Below, piece by piece: positions 52,649 to 52,667 of a stretch of DNA of 52,667 bases (its first letter is position 1; each line of letters begins with the position of its first letter). Below the pieces are notes generated by a model that saw nothing but the letters and a program-made list of their open reading frames with translations, had not been told where the DNA came from and made no database searches. The stretch is from Thermomicrobiales bacterium (lineage in GTDB: Bacteria > Chloroflexota > Chloroflexia > Thermomicrobiales > UBA6265). Position numbers and translations under genes: made by a program. The stretch is from the NCBI GenBank assembly GCA_020432165.1, contig JAGQGU010000053.1, positions 1-52,667 on the forward strand, written 5' to 3'.

Positions 52649-52667
52649 CTTTGGTGGTTTTCGGACA

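Noticed and set aside
1-52667. CRISPR array, insertion sequence, prophage or integrase
   Set aside because: No regularly spaced direct repeats, transposase motifs, terminal inverted repeats with target duplications or phage structural genes were seen.

Overview
The window is a gene-dense bacterial chromosome segment: 48 protein genes, one tRNA and very little intergenic space. Base composition is moderately GC-rich. GTG and TTG starts occur beside ATG, and stop/start overlaps of the ATGA/GTGA type are frequent. The gene content suggests a Chloroflexota bacterium, possibly near Thermomicrobia. The clues are a Tat-exported solute-binding protein with an Ala/Thr/Pro-rich linker after the signal, a LexA that uses a Gram-positive-type CGAAC-N4-GTTCG box, an LPxTG-like surface protein, DUF6325/SHOCT and DUF951 proteins, a proton-pumping pyrophosphatase and a PspA/SPFH/zinc-ribbon cluster. 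This placement is inference from gene content, not a phylogenetic result. Most of the window looks like stable core genome; I see no insertion sequence, prophage, integrase or CRISPR array.

Layout. 1-3.3 kb: rpsO and pnp, then a string of GC-rich hairpins and a small MazG-like gene. 3.3-7.9 kb (minus): an oligopeptide-type ABC importer (binding protein, two permeases, no ATPase here) ending in a zinc-ribbon membrane protein. 8.3-11.3 kb: tRNA-Glu with a consensus promoter, then a large secreted six-repeat protein with an LPSTG anchor. 11.4-12.1 kb (minus): SHOCT and DUF6325 pair. 12.3-16.2 kb: DUF985 cupin, sugar nucleotidyltransferase, prmA, a structured intergenic element with a terminator, and a Cys/Met-metabolism PLP enzyme. 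16.3-17.3 kb (minus): membrane-anchored PP2C phosphatase. 17.4-21.9 kb: rpe, PAP2 phosphatase, an LppX/LprG-like exported protein overlapping a DHA2-type MFS exporter, and a DUF2085 protein. 22-28.9 kb: NERD-like protein, holB, ricT, a small unknown, recN, ybaB, DUF951 and a second MFS transporter. 28.9-35.9 kb: pyrB, a metallo-beta-lactamase-fold hydrolase, an FAD oxidoreductase, hppA, nadD and an MscS-type channel. 36.1-40 kb: an unknown polytopic protein and gyrA, facing each other across a shared terminator. 40.2-43.5 kb (minus): a four-gene membrane-stress cluster built around PspA. 43.5-52.6 kb: glycosyltransferase, fabZ, gpsA, purA, a DnaJ-like chaperone, DUF4126, lexA with its own operator, and mutS2.

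How the genes fit together. Housekeeping themes are RNA turnover (pnp), replication and repair (holB, gyrA, recN, lexA, mutS2), nucleotide synthesis (pyrB, purA, rpe), NAD and lipid precursors (nadD, fabZ, gpsA), and envelope maintenance (PspA cluster, MscS, PAP2, LppX-like/MFS pair, LPSTG protein).

The least ordinary parts are: the PspA cluster with two associated zinc-ribbon proteins; the LprG/P55-like pair; the cysteine-paired LPSTG surface protein; the element between prmA and the PLP enzyme gene, which can form mutually exclusive helices; and a dispersed-type palindromic repeat that has become coding sequence inside the zinc-ribbon gene at 3.4-3.9 kb.
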